From CAYGJN01 sp964350135 (GTDB taxonomy: Bacteria > Bdellovibrionota > Bacteriovoracia > Bacteriovoracales > Bacteriovoracaceae), in contig CAYGJN010000079.1 in NCBI GenBank assembly GCA_964350135.1, forward strand, positions 1-13,321: a stretch of 13,321 nt of DNA. The letters are read 5' to 3'. Shown one piece after another: positions 1 through 8,273 of the stretch; position 1 is the stretch's first letter; each line of letters starts with the position of its first letter. Position numbers and translations under genes: made by a program. The notes beneath the pieces are model-generated. The model ran no database searches. It saw only the letters and a program-made list of their open reading frames with translations, and had not been told where the DNA came from.

Positions 1-53
1 ATTGATAAAAGTGCTATTGCAAATTTTAATGTATCTGAAATAATTAATTCCAT
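1..53 (-). CDS. 5' end of an unidentified gene downstream of cinA (partial)
   Basis: On the minus strand an ATG at 53-51 overlaps the cinA stop codon by one base (TAATG), and the reading frame stays open to the window edge. The 17 visible codons read MELIISDTLKFAIALLS, a mildly hydrophobic start that could be the edge of a membrane segment or an amphipathic helix. The one-base overlap is typical of translationally coupled genes in one operon, which is the main reason to believe it. Too little is visible to name a family. It could also be a chance open frame, because 53 bases is short. Confidence 0.45.
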   Translation of the reverse strand, partial: MELIISDTLKFAIALLS

Positions 54-1300
54 TATCTATCCAATTGCGAAAGTAGTAAATGAAGTCCTTGTTTCATAAA
101 ACGTTCTTTAAGTTGTATTCGATCACCTTTTAAGTGAAAAACCTCACTTGAAGTTCCATCAGGGCCAGCTATTCCAATTCCTATAGTGCCTACTGGTTTT
201 TCTTTTGTACCACCATCAGGTCCTGCAATACCTGTGAAGGAAACACAATAATCAACTCCAAGAACTTTTTTTCCACCAATGGCCATCTCTATTGCACATT
301 GTTCGCTAACCGCACCATACTCACTGAGAGTTTGTGGATTTACATTTAAAATTTTAATTTTAATATCATTAGAATAACTTATAACTGATCCCATAAAAAC
401 ACTTGATGAACCAGCTATATTTGTAATTTGAGAACTTGTTAGTCCCCCGGTACAAGATTCACAAAAACCAATCGTTAAATTTTTTATTTTAGCAAGGTTG
501 ATAATTTTTTGTTCTAAAGACTCAGATCCAATACTCCAAATATGAGGAAGAAGGGGAGAGTCTTTTAAAAGTAGCTTAATTTTTTCTTTCGATTCACTCC
601 AGTTGATATGTTCAAAAAAATCAACACCAATATCAACACCCATAATATGAGGTAAGCTTGAAATTTTTCCAAAAGCGGATAATTTCTCCCATAATGTTGT
701 GTCAATAACGCCAAATATTTTTTCCTCAGGAACTTTAAAGGTGCGAATAAGAAGCCTTTCTGTTGTTATCTTTTTATCATTTTCTAAAAGTGGCAAAACA
801 GACTGGTTAAACATTTCTTGAAATTCTCTTGGAACACCCGGAAGTGCAAAAATTTTAGTTTTAGATTTTTCATCTTTATAAAAAAGACCCGGTGCTAGTC
901 CTGCAGGATTTTTCAAAGGAGTAAAGAATTCAGGGAATAAGTCATACTCGTTCAGCTCATTTTTGAAATCTTTGCCAACCCGCTTATAATGAGAATCTAC
1001 CATTTTATAAACATCTATATTTTTAGTAATTTTGCTTTCATAGAGACTGGCAAGACTATGCTTAGTTATATCATCTTGAGTAGGACCTAGTCCTCCGGAG
1101 AGAATAATGACATCAAATGTTTCAGAGAGGTTTCTTATTTGTTCGTGAATAAGGATAGAGTCATCTCCGATAACTGATTGATAACCAAGGCCAATACCTA
1201 GCTCCGTTAGCCTTTTACCGAGCCAAGAGCCATTTTTGTCGGATATAATGCCTTTTAAAAGCTCATCTCCGATAGTTATTAGGGCAAATTTTTGATCCAT
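53..1300 (-). CDS. cinA: CinA-family protein (NMN amidohydrolase / ADP-ribose pyrophosphatase type)
   Basis: This is a full-length CinA of 415 residues, close to the usual family length. Residues about 1-170 form the MoaB/MogA-like (MoCF) domain: GDELLKG at 11-17, SGGLGPTQDD at 68-77 and LPGVPREF at 153-160. Residues about 260-412 form the PncC-like CinA C-terminal domain, with ESCTGG at 281-286 and TGIAGPDGGT at 356-365. In characterised homologues the C-terminal domain deamidates nicotinamide mononucleotide in pyridine nucleotide salvage, and the N-terminal domain can hydrolyse ADP-ribose; both are cytosolic. The key motifs of both domains look intact, so both activities are plausible. The ATG at 1300 has a GGAAGAG ribosome site about 10 bases upstream. 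The gene diverges from the FAD dehydrogenase at 1350 and overlaps a further minus-strand gene at its stop. The cinA name comes from competence induction in other bacteria; nothing here shows a competence role. Confidence 0.96.
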   Translation of the reverse strand: MDQKFALITIGDELLKGIISDKNGSWLGKRLTELGIGLGYQSVIGDDSILIHEQIRNLSETFDVIILSGGLGPTQDDITKHSLASLYESKITKNIDVYKMVDSHYKRVGKDFKNELNEYDLFPEFFTPLKNPAGLAPGLFYKDEKSKTKIFALPGVPREFQEMFNQSVLPLLENDKKITTERLLIRTFKVPEEKIFGVIDTTLWEKLSAFGKISSLPHIMGVDIGVDFFEHINWSESKEKIKLLLKDSPLLPHIWSIGSESLEQKIINLAKIKNLTIGFCESCTGGLTSSQITNIAGSSSVFMGSVISYSNDIKIKILNVNPQTLSEYGAVSEQCAIEMAIGGKKVLGVDYCVSFTGIAGPDGGTKEKPVGTIGIGIAGPDGTSSEVFHLKGDRIQLKERFMKQGLHLLLSQLDR

Positions 1301-1332
1301 TTTACAAGCTCTCTTCCAAAGAGGTTTGAACC

Positions 1333-1338
1333 ATTATA
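1333..1338 (-). promoter_or_regulatory. Candidate -10 box of the cinA promoter
   Basis: Read on the minus strand, 1338-1333 is a perfect TATAAT. It would start transcription near 1326 and give a leader of about 25 bases carrying GGAAGAG before the cinA ATG. The -35 position 17 bases upstream (1361-1356, TTTTCT) is a poor match, and it lies inside the divergent dehydrogenase gene. Position and the -10 match are favourable, but AT-rich DNA produces such hexamers by chance. Confidence 0.45.
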
Positions 1339-1349
1339 CCTTTGTGTTT

Positions 1350-2894
1350 ATGAGTAGAAAATTCGAATTTTCCCTTAATTTTGATGAAGGGCCAGAAAAG
1401 TATTTAAAAAACAAATTTCCTGAGATGCAGGACTTTAGAGTGCTTTCACAAAGTTTGGACGCTAGAGGAGCTCCTAGGGGAAGAAAACCCAAATACCTTT
1501 ATAAGGTTGAAATTATACAGGTTGGGGAGTCTTTTGAAGACTATAGAGAAGATTTTAAAAAAGTAGAGCTTAGTGATAGACCTATTATAATAGGAGCCGG
1601 TCCTGCAGGACTTTTTGCTGCTCTTCGCTTTAGTGAATATGGTGTCAAAACTGTGCTTATTGAAAGAGGAGATGAGGCCAGTTCTAGAATGAAAAAAATC
1701 GCTCGTTATTGGCGATATGGAGTGCTGGACTCAGAGAGCAATGTTTGCTTTGGAGAAGGAGGCGCAGGACTATTCAGTGATGGAAAGCTTATGACAAGGG
1801 TTAAGTCTCCCTATATCCATTATGTAATGGAACAATTTGTAAAATATGGTGCTCCTGAAAATATTGCTTATACAGCAAATCCTCATCTAGGCTCTAACAA
1901 AATTAGAGGAATTATTACTAATCTTTCAAGCTCCCTTAAAAAACTTGGTCATGATCTGGTCTATAACGACGCTGTTGATACTCTTATCTATAAAAAAAAT
2001 AAAGTCATTGGTGTAAAGCTTAAATCAGGAAAAGAAATATTAAGCTCCCATATTATTCTTGCAACGGGGCATTCAGCTAAGAATATTTATCATGATCTGT
2101 ATGATAATCAAGTTGATCTTAAAACTAAATCATTTGCTATGGGAGTTAGAATTGAGCATCCAAGACATATTATAGATTCTCTTCAACATGGCAAATGGTC
2201 AGATAGCCAAATTTTAGGTTCAGCAAGGTACAGACTCTCTTGGGAAAACCCTGACTCTAAAAGGGGGACTTATTCATTTTGTATGTGCCCTGGCGGTCAT
2301 GTTCTAAGCTCTGGTACTGAAGAAAATGGTCTTGTTACCAATGGCATGAGTAATTCAGCAAGAAACTCACCATGGTCCAATGCTGCCCTTGTTGTAACTG
2401 TAGAAGCAGAAAAAGATCTGGAGTCTAATGATCCGCTTGAAGGACTTAGGCTTCAAGAATTAATAGAAGAGCGGGCCTATAATATTTCAAAAGAAAAAGC
2501 TACAGGAAGAGAGCTTCCCTGTATGAGTGTTAAAGAATTTTTGGCCAATAAAATTTTTGATAAAGAACTTCCTAAAACTAGTACCCCCTCTGGACTTATA
2601 AAAACAAATATTCGAGAAATTTTTCCTGATTATATAAATACTCATTTAGAAAAAGCTCTTTTACAGTTTGATCATAAACTTTCAGGTTTTTTGTTTGAAG
2701 ATGCTCTTTTGATCGCACCAGAAACAAGAACAAGCTCTCCAATAACAATCCTTCGTAATAAAGAAACTTTTGAATCTACTTCACATAAGGGACTTTTCCC
2801 ATGTGGTGAAGGGGCAGGTTACGCAGGAGGAATTACATCTGCTGCTGTTGATGGAGTAAAAGTGGTGGAAGCAATTATTCAAAAACTTAGTTAA
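1350..2894 (+). CDS. FAD-dependent dehydrogenase, COG2509 type
   Basis: This predicted cytosolic flavoprotein of 514 residues has an N-terminal extension of about 75 residues containing SLDARGAPRGRKPKYLY, as in the uncharacterised COG2509 FAD-dependent dehydrogenases. A Rossmann dinucleotide-binding segment follows, with GAGPAG at 82-87 and the acidic strand end LIERG at 103-107. CFGEGGAGLFSDGKL is at 133-147, and the C-terminal FAD-contact segment GEGAGYAGG is at 486-494. The substrate of the family is not established, so only a general redox role can be given. The ATG at 1350 is preferred because the homologous domain begins right after it. A TTG at 1326 would add eight residues, but its AGAGG ribosome-like site is only one base away. 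The ATG has no clear ribosome site, so the start is uncertain. The 3' end converges on dppF, with a 4-base overlap and no room for a terminator between them. Confidence 0.9.
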   Translation: MSRKFEFSLNFDEGPEKYLKNKFPEMQDFRVLSQSLDARGAPRGRKPKYLYKVEIIQVGESFEDYREDFKKVELSDRPIIIGAGPAGLFAALRFSEYGVKTVLIERGDEASSRMKKIARYWRYGVLDSESNVCFGEGGAGLFSDGKLMTRVKSPYIHYVMEQFVKYGAPENIAYTANPHLGSNKIRGIITNLSSSLKKLGHDLVYNDAVDTLIYKKNKVIGVKLKSGKEILSSHIILATGHSAKNIYHDLYDNQVDLKTKSFAMGVRIEHPRHIIDSLQHGKWSDSQILGSARYRLSWENPDSKRGTYSFCMCPGGHVLSSGTEENGLVTNGMSNSARNSPWSNAALVVTVEAEKDLESNDPLEGLRLQELIEERAYNISKEKATGRELPCMSVKEFLANKIFDKELPKTSTPSGLIKTNIREIFPDYINTHLEKALLQFDHKLSGFLFEDALLIAPETRTSSPITILRNKETFESTSHKGLFPCGEGAGYAGGITSAAVDGVKVVEAIIQKLS

Positions 2895-3832
2895 TTATGA
2901 GTGAAATCATGAGAGTAGTGACAGGCTACTTGTCTATTTTCAATACTTTCTAGAATTGGCTCTTTTTCACTGCATTTATCTTTAGCAAATGGACAACGTT
3001 TATGAAAACTACAACCAGAGGGTGGGTTAAGTGGGGAAGGTAGTTCTCCCGAAAGTGATTCAAAACTCTTCTTCTCTTTTACTCTTGGAGTAGAGTTTAA
3101 CAAGGCCCTTGTATAAGGATGAATAGGATTTTTAAATATATCAGAAGCTTTTCCTGATTCAACAATTTTACCCAAATACATAACCATAATATCGTGTGCA
3201 AGATATTCAACAACAGATAGGTCATGAGAAATAAAGAGATAGCTTAGATTAAACTCATTTTGCAGATCTTTTAAAAGGTTTAGAACTTGTGCTTGAATAC
3301 TAACATCTAATGCTGATACAGGCTCATCACAAATAAGAATCCTTGGTCTTTGAATAAGAGCTCTTGCTATTCCTATTCTTTGTCTTTGTCCTCCACTAAA
3401 CATATGTGGATATTTTCCACCAGTATCAGATGAGAGACCAACTAGTTCCATTACTTCTAGAGCTTTATAAAAACAATCTTTTCTAGATAGTTTAGAATTA
3501 ATAAGAAGAGGTTCTGCAATAATTTGCCAGGCCTTCTTACGAGGATTGATTGAGCTATAAGGGTCTTGAAAAATCATCTGAACTTGAGATTGAATCTTAC
3601 TAATAGGGAGGCTATTAATATCTTTTCCTTGAAGCTTTACATCACCAGCTGTAGGAGTTTCTAGTTTCATTAGATTTTTAGCAAGTGTTGATTTCCCACA
3701 ACCTGACTCACCCACAAGGGCCAAAGTCTTTCCTGGTTCTAAACTAAAACTAACACCATCAAGGGCCTTAACAAGAGCATTTTTCAAAGGGTAATATTTT
3801 TTTAAACCTTGTACTTCTAGAACTTTATCCAT
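2891..3832 (-). CDS. dppF: Dipeptide ABC transporter ATP-binding protein DppF
   Basis: This is the second ATPase subunit of the dipeptide importer (313 residues, normal for OppF/DppF), acting on the cytoplasmic face with DppD to power DppB/DppC. Visible elements are Walker A GESGCGKST at 41-49, Q-loop Q89, signature FSGGQRQR at 145-152, Walker B ILICDEP at 165-171 and H-loop H203. The C-terminal oligopeptide-transporter domain has SGELPSP at 261-267 and cysteines at 274, 280, 287 and 304. It is the last gene of the dpp operon. Its ATG at 3832 lies inside the end of dppD (8-base overlap), behind a GGGGGA ribosome site about 7 bases upstream. DppF rather than DppD is chosen from gene order and the YYPLKNALVKALDGVSF-type start. 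Substrate specificity is inferred from DppA, since the ATPases do not reveal it. Confidence 0.94.
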   Translation of the reverse strand: MDKVLEVQGLKKYYPLKNALVKALDGVSFSLEPGKTLALVGESGCGKSTLAKNLMKLETPTAGDVKLQGKDINSLPISKIQSQVQMIFQDPYSSINPRKKAWQIIAEPLLINSKLSRKDCFYKALEVMELVGLSSDTGGKYPHMFSGGQRQRIGIARALIQRPRILICDEPVSALDVSIQAQVLNLLKDLQNEFNLSYLFISHDLSVVEYLAHDIMVMYLGKIVESGKASDIFKNPIHPYTRALLNSTPRVKEKKSFESLSGELPSPLNPPSGCSFHKRCPFAKDKCSEKEPILESIENRQVACHYSHDFTHN

Positions 3833-4799
3833 GAGTTTCCCCCAGTGGATAAAAACACTTAACTTTAATTTTGTCTCTTTGCTCTAATGGAGGGTGCATC
3901 TCTCCACATTCTTCTTTTACATAAGGGCATCTTGGGCCAAGTTGACAGCCTTTAGGCCGGTGAACAAGATCAGGCACCATACCTGGTAGAGAATAGAGCT
4001 TTTCATCTTTTGAATCTATATAACCGGGCAAGCTTTTAAAAAGGGCCTCTGTATACGGATGGCTAGGGTGTTGGATTACATCGTCAGTTTTTCCTGACTC
4101 AACAATTTCTCCTGCATACATAACTTGGATCCGATCACTCATATTGGCAACAACAGCAATATCATGAGTGACAAAAATCATGGCCATATTATGTTGTCTT
4201 TGAATCTTTTTTAACAAATCAAGAATTTGTGATTGTATTGTGACATCAAGAGCAGTTGTAGGTTCATCACAAATAAGTAGTCGTGGGTTACAAGCAAGTG
4301 CTTGAGCAATCATCACTCTTTGTGCCATACCTCCAGAGAGCTCATGGGGATAAGTTTCCATTCTAGACTCTGGATCAGGTATTCCGACTTCATCTAAGAG
4401 CATAACCGCTTTTTCGAAAAGGTTTTCTTTTGTGTCTGGAGAGTAAAGTTCTAAAGTCTCTAATAATTGAAAACCCACAGTAAAACTAGGATTTAAAGAA
4501 GTCATAGGATCTTGGAAAATCATTGTCATACTAGAGCCGCGAATAAGAGATTTCTCTTTTTCACTGGCCTTTAAAAGATTAACTCCATCAAAGTTAAGTT
4601 CTTTTGCTTGCACAATAGCGTTAGGAGCTAAAAGGTCTAAAAGAGCAAGGTTTGTTATACTTTTTCCACAACCAGATTCACCAACTACACCTAATGTTTC
4701 ACCTGCATTAACTTCAAAACTTAAATGTCTAACGGCAGAAAGTTTTCCTCTTAAGGTATCAAATGAAATATTTAAATCTACGACTTTTAATAAACTCAT
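3825..4799 (-). CDS. dppD: Dipeptide ABC transporter ATP-binding protein DppD
   Basis: This is the first ATPase subunit of the dipeptide importer (324 residues, normal for DppD/OppD). It carries Walker A GESGCGKS at 40-47, Q-loop Q96, signature LSGGMAQR at 154-161, Walker B LLICDEP at 174-180 and H-loop H212. The C-terminal extension holds LPGMVPDL (271-278) and cysteines at 285, 291, 298 and 315, the spacing usual for the oligopeptide/dipeptide transporter C-terminal domain. The protein should pair with DppF as the nucleotide-binding heterodimer under the membrane subunits. The ATG at 4799 overlaps the dppC stop by four bases (ATGA) and follows GGATG about five bases upstream, which suggests coupled translation and an even subunit ratio. 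Confidence 0.95.
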   Translation of the reverse strand: MSLLKVVDLNISFDTLRGKLSAVRHLSFEVNAGETLGVVGESGCGKSITNLALLDLLAPNAIVQAKELNFDGVNLLKASEKEKSLIRGSSMTMIFQDPMTSLNPSFTVGFQLLETLELYSPDTKENLFEKAVMLLDEVGIPDPESRMETYPHELSGGMAQRVMIAQALACNPRLLICDEPTTALDVTIQSQILDLLKKIQRQHNMAMIFVTHDIAVVANMSDRIQVMYAGEIVESGKTDDVIQHPSHPYTEALFKSLPGYIDSKDEKLYSLPGMVPDLVHRPKGCQLGPRCPYVKEECGEMHPPLEQRDKIKVKCFYPLGETHG

Positions 4800-5659
4800 T
4801 TTTTCATCCGTGGATCGAGTGCATCTCGTAAACCATCCCCTAAAAGATTAAAGGCAAGAACTGCTATAAGAATACAAATTCCAGGAAGAGTTACAAGGGA
4901 TGGGTTCGTTTCAATAAAGGCTCTTGCATCACTAAGCATTGTTCCCCATTCTGCTGTTGGAGGTTGAGCTCCAAGCCCTAGAAAACCAAGTGCAGCAGCA
5001 TCTAAAATACCGTTACTAAAACCTAATGTGGCCTGAACAATTAATGGGGCCATACAATTTGGAAGAATATTTATAACCATTTGTCTTAAATGTCCTGCAC
5101 CAAAAGAACGGCTGGCAATAACGTATTGTTTTTCTTTTTCTGATAGAACGCTCGATCTTACAATTCTTGTAAAATGTGGAACAGAGACGATACTAACTGC
5201 AACAATGGCATTAAAAAGATTTGGTCCTAAGATTGAAACAACAACGATGGCCAAAAGAATACTGGGAAGGGCCATTAGAATATCAACAATTCGCATAATT
5301 ATTTTATCTGTAAGGCCACCAAAGTATCCTGATAAAAGACCTAGAATCGTGCCAAAAAAAGTTGAGAAGAAAACGACAAGCAATCCAATTCCCATAGAAA
5401 CTCTTGCGCCATAAATGAGTCTGCTTAATAAATCTCTGCCAACATCATCAGTTCCTAATAAAAAACGTGGATCTTCCCCAGGGCTTAATCTAAGTGCATT
5501 ATCAAAAATTTGAGCAGGATCATGGGGAGCAATAAGTGGTGCAAAAAGTGATATTAAAGATAAGGCCACAACAACAATAAGGCCTAGAAATGCACCTCTA
5601 TTTTGTCGAAAGAAATACCAAAACTCATAAATAGGATGCTCTATAAATTTTGCTTTCAT
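4796..5659 (-). CDS. dppC: Dipeptide ABC transporter permease DppC
   Basis: This is an inner-membrane permease of 287 residues (usual DppC about 300). A cytoplasmic N-terminal stretch leads into a first membrane helix at about 23-45, followed by the OppC-type segment LGTDDVGRDLLSRLIYGAR at 68-86. Five more hydrophobic helices run from about 88 to 275. The cytoplasmic EAA loop that docks on the ATPases is at about 182-201 (ASRSFGAGHLRQMVINILPN). The C-terminal DGLRDALDPRMK is a strong family signature. It pairs with DppB to form the dipeptide channel. The start overlaps the dppB stop by four bases (ATGA), and the stop overlaps the dppD start in the same way, so the gene is tightly coupled on both sides. 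Confidence 0.95.
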   Translation of the reverse strand: MKAKFIEHPIYEFWYFFRQNRGAFLGLIVVVALSLISLFAPLIAPHDPAQIFDNALRLSPGEDPRFLLGTDDVGRDLLSRLIYGARVSMGIGLLVVFFSTFFGTILGLLSGYFGGLTDKIIMRIVDILMALPSILLAIVVVSILGPNLFNAIVAVSIVSVPHFTRIVRSSVLSEKEKQYVIASRSFGAGHLRQMVINILPNCMAPLIVQATLGFSNGILDAAALGFLGLGAQPPTAEWGTMLSDARAFIETNPSLVTLPGICILIAVLAFNLLGDGLRDALDPRMKK

Positions 5660-6666
5660 TTAGACCGCATCTTGGGATTGATCACCATATAGAGACCGTC
5701 TACTAACATATTAATAATAATGACTAGGGTTGCAATGATAAGAATTCCACCTTGAATGACTGGGTAATCCCTTTGGGTCACGCTAGCAACCATCCACTTA
5801 CCAATACCTGGCCATGAGAAAATTGTCTCAGTAAGAATAGCTCCAGTGATAATTGATCCAAACATTAATCCAATAACAGTAATTACAGGTATAAGGGCAT
5901 TTCTTAAACCATGTAAGAAAATAATTCTAGTTCTAGGTAGACCTTTAGCTTTTGCTGTTCTCATATAATCTTCCCCAAGAACTTCAAGCATACTTGATCT
6001 GGTCATTCGAGCAATAACGGCGAGGGGAATTGTTCCCATTGCAAGAGCTGGAAGCACAAGATGTTTAATAGCATCAAAAAATGCATTAAGCCCTTCATCG
6101 GAGAAAAGTGTATCTATTAACATAAATCCAGTAATACTTGGAATTTCATAGAGAACACTAATTCTTCCAGAGACAGGTGTTATTCCGAGATTGACTGAGA
6201 AGATAATAATAAGGATAAGACCCCACCAAAAAATAGGCATGGAATAACCTATTAGTGAGCCCCCCATAATAATATAGTCCATAGGTGTATTTCTTTTTAG
6301 AGCTGAAAAAATTCCTGCTGGTATACCAAGTAATGTTGCAAAAAAAAGGGCCGTTACACCAAGTTCAATAGTTGCAGGGAAGCGATCAAAAAATTCTTTT
6401 AAAACTGGTTGTTTTGATTGAGCACTTACCCCTAGATCTCCCTTAAGGGCAGCGCCTACAAAAGTAAAATATTGCATCACAAGAGGTTTATCTAAACCAA
6501 GCTTTTCTTCCATTGCTTCATACTGAGCTTGCGTACCACCACGTTCTCCTAGTAAAAGTAGAACCGGATCACCGGGAACCATTCGTATTAGTCCAAAGGC
6601 AACAATGGAGACCCCAAAAAGTGTTGGAATAAAAATTGATAATTTTTTAAGAAAAAAGTTTTTCAT
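5656..6666 (-). CDS. dppB: Dipeptide ABC transporter permease DppB
   Basis: This is an inner-membrane permease of 336 residues, matching the usual DppB length. An N-terminal membrane helix (about 10-28) runs into the conserved RMVPGDPVLLLLGERG segment. Periplasmic sequence containing GLDKPLVMQY follows, then five hydrophobic helices. The EAA loop is canonical at about 234-260 (YMRTAKAKGLPRTRIIFLHG and the following LRNALIP). The segment TETIFSWPGIGKWM at 279-292 and the end VDGLYMVINPK are also typical. It forms the channel with DppC. Eleven bases separate its ATG from the dppA stop, with only a weak AAGAG ribosome-like site very close to the ATG, so translation may depend partly on ribosomes finishing dppA. 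Confidence 0.95.
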   Translation of the reverse strand: MKNFFLKKLSIFIPTLFGVSIVAFGLIRMVPGDPVLLLLGERGGTQAQYEAMEEKLGLDKPLVMQYFTFVGAALKGDLGVSAQSKQPVLKEFFDRFPATIELGVTALFFATLLGIPAGIFSALKRNTPMDYIIMGGSLIGYSMPIFWWGLILIIIFSVNLGITPVSGRISVLYEIPSITGFMLIDTLFSDEGLNAFFDAIKHLVLPALAMGTIPLAVIARMTRSSMLEVLGEDYMRTAKAKGLPRTRIIFLHGLRNALIPVITVIGLMFGSIITGAILTETIFSWPGIGKWMVASVTQRDYPVIQGGILIIATLVIIINMLVDGLYMVINPKMRSK

Positions 6667-6677
6667 GCTCTTAAGTT

Positions 6678-8273
6678 TTATAACAGCTCTACCTCATGAA
6701 ACCAATCGCCTCCAAAAGGATCAATTTTAAAGCCCTTTACTTGGGTACTCATGGCCCTATAAACGATTGAGTGAGCGAGAGTTACCCATGGAGCTTGTTC
6801 TTTAAAGACAACTTGGGCCTTTTTGTATAAGGCAGTTCTTTCATTAACATCAGTAACTCTTTTGGCCTTTTGAACAAGATCATCAAATACCTTATGACAG
6901 AATCGTGCTCTATTTGCTCCGGAGCCTACACTTGGACATCCAAGGAGAGTATTAAGAAAATTATCAGGGTCACCGTTATCACCAGTCCAACCAAGTTGTA
7001 ATAATTGATGTTCACCCTTTTGAGATTTATCAAGATATGTTGCCCAATCATAAGAAACAATTTTTACATTAATACCGACTTTCTTTAAATCAGCTTGCAT
7101 CATCTCAGCCATTTTCTTTCCATTAGGATTATATGGCCTACTAACTGGTAGCGCCCAAAGTTCAGTATCAAAACCATTGGTAAAACCAGCTTTAGCTAGA
7201 AACTCTTTAGCCTTTTTAGGGCTGTATTCATAATCCTCTATATTGTCATTATAGCTCCACATAGTAGGTGGAATAGGATTTTTGGCAACACTTGCATTAC
7301 CTAAATAGATAGCATCGATATAGGATTTTTTATCTAGAGCATGGTTAATAGCCTTTCGTACAAAAATATTATTAAAAGGTTTTTTCTCTATATTCATAGC
7401 GAGATAACCAATATTAAGACCGTTTTGACTCATGAGTTTTAATTCTTTGTTTTCTTTTATGCTTTCTAGATCAGCAGGACTTGGTTCAGTAATAAAATGA
7501 CATTCTCCTGCTTTGAGTTTTTGGAATCTGACACTAGGATCTGGAGCAATTGTAAAAACTAGTTTTTTAACTTTTGCTGGGGTTGAAAAATAATTTGTAT
7601 TTTTTTCAAATCGAATAAGTGTATCTTTAACATACTTTTTAAAAACAAATGGGCCTGTTCCAACAGGATGAAGATCAATTTCTTCTTTTCTATTTTTAGA
7701 TGCTAGAAAATCACCATATTCTTTTGAGTGAATACTCATAAATGGCATTGCGAGATTAGCAAGAAATGGAGCCTCAGGAGAATTTAATACAAACTCAACT
7801 GTATAATCATCAATCTTAAGAATGTCTTTGATATTTGATCCCATTTCCATAGCGGTGAAGTATTCGTAAATTCCGTTACTTACTTTATGATAAGGGTGAT
7901 CCGTTTTTCGCATACGATCTATAGTGAAAATAATATCATCAGCATTCATATCTCTACTTGGAGTAAAGTCTTTAGTTGAATGAAACATTACTCCACGTGC
8001 TAAAAAGAATCGATAACGAAGACCATCGCTTGAAACTTCCCATCTTTCGGCCAAGCTAGGCTCAATACTTGTCTCGCCATATTTAAACTCTACGAGTCGA
8101 TTAAAAACCGTACGAGAGCTAGCATTAATACTTGTTCCATCAGTAACAATTTGCGGATTAAGTTTTGATGGGCTTCCTTCAGAACAATAAACGAATGTGT
8201 CTGAGTTTGTTGGACCTTTATTGCATGCAATAATTAAAAACAAAATGACAAAAAGACTGAAAATTTTTTTCAT
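6678..8273 (-). CDS. dppA: Dipeptide-binding lipoprotein DppA
   Basis: This is the substrate-binding protein of the dipeptide importer, solute-binding family 5, 531 residues. The N-terminus is a lipoprotein signal peptide: MKK, a hydrophobic core, then IIAC with the lipidated Cys at 17. The mature protein should be membrane-anchored, whereas E. coli DppA is a soluble periplasmic protein. From memory of the E. coli sequence the similarity is high throughout: FVYCSEGSPSKLNPQ at 27-41, PVGTGPF at 203-209, NPIPPTMWSYND at 332-343, SRPYNPNGKKMAEM at 378-391 and GWTGDNGDPDNF at 428-439. E. coli DppA holds peptide termini through Arg355 and Asp408 of the mature protein. R379 and D432 here keep the same 53-residue spacing, so dipeptide binding is likely retained. 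The ATG at 8273 has AGGGG five bases upstream. It is first in dppABCDF, the E. coli order. Relatives also bind haem or other peptides, so dipeptides are likely but not certain to be the only ligand. Confidence 0.96.
   Translation of the reverse strand: MKKIFSLFVILFLIIACNKGPTNSDTFVYCSEGSPSKLNPQIVTDGTSINASSRTVFNRLVEFKYGETSIEPSLAERWEVSSDGLRYRFFLARGVMFHSTKDFTPSRDMNADDIIFTIDRMRKTDHPYHKVSNGIYEYFTAMEMGSNIKDILKIDDYTVEFVLNSPEAPFLANLAMPFMSIHSKEYGDFLASKNRKEEIDLHPVGTGPFVFKKYVKDTLIRFEKNTNYFSTPAKVKKLVFTIAPDPSVRFQKLKAGECHFITEPSPADLESIKENKELKLMSQNGLNIGYLAMNIEKKPFNNIFVRKAINHALDKKSYIDAIYLGNASVAKNPIPPTMWSYNDNIEDYEYSPKKAKEFLAKAGFTNGFDTELWALPVSRPYNPNGKKMAEMMQADLKKVGINVKIVSYDWATYLDKSQKGEHQLLQLGWTGDNGDPDNFLNTLLGCPSVGSGANRARFCHKVFDDLVQKAKRVTDVNERTALYKKAQVVFKEQAPWVTLAHSIVYRAMSTQVKGFKIDPFGGDWFHEVELL

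Noticed and set aside
5205..5414. 69-codon plus-strand open frame
   Set aside because: It lies entirely inside dppC on the opposite strand. Its product is low-complexity, Lys/Arg/Ile-rich sequence with no ribosome site or recognisable domain.
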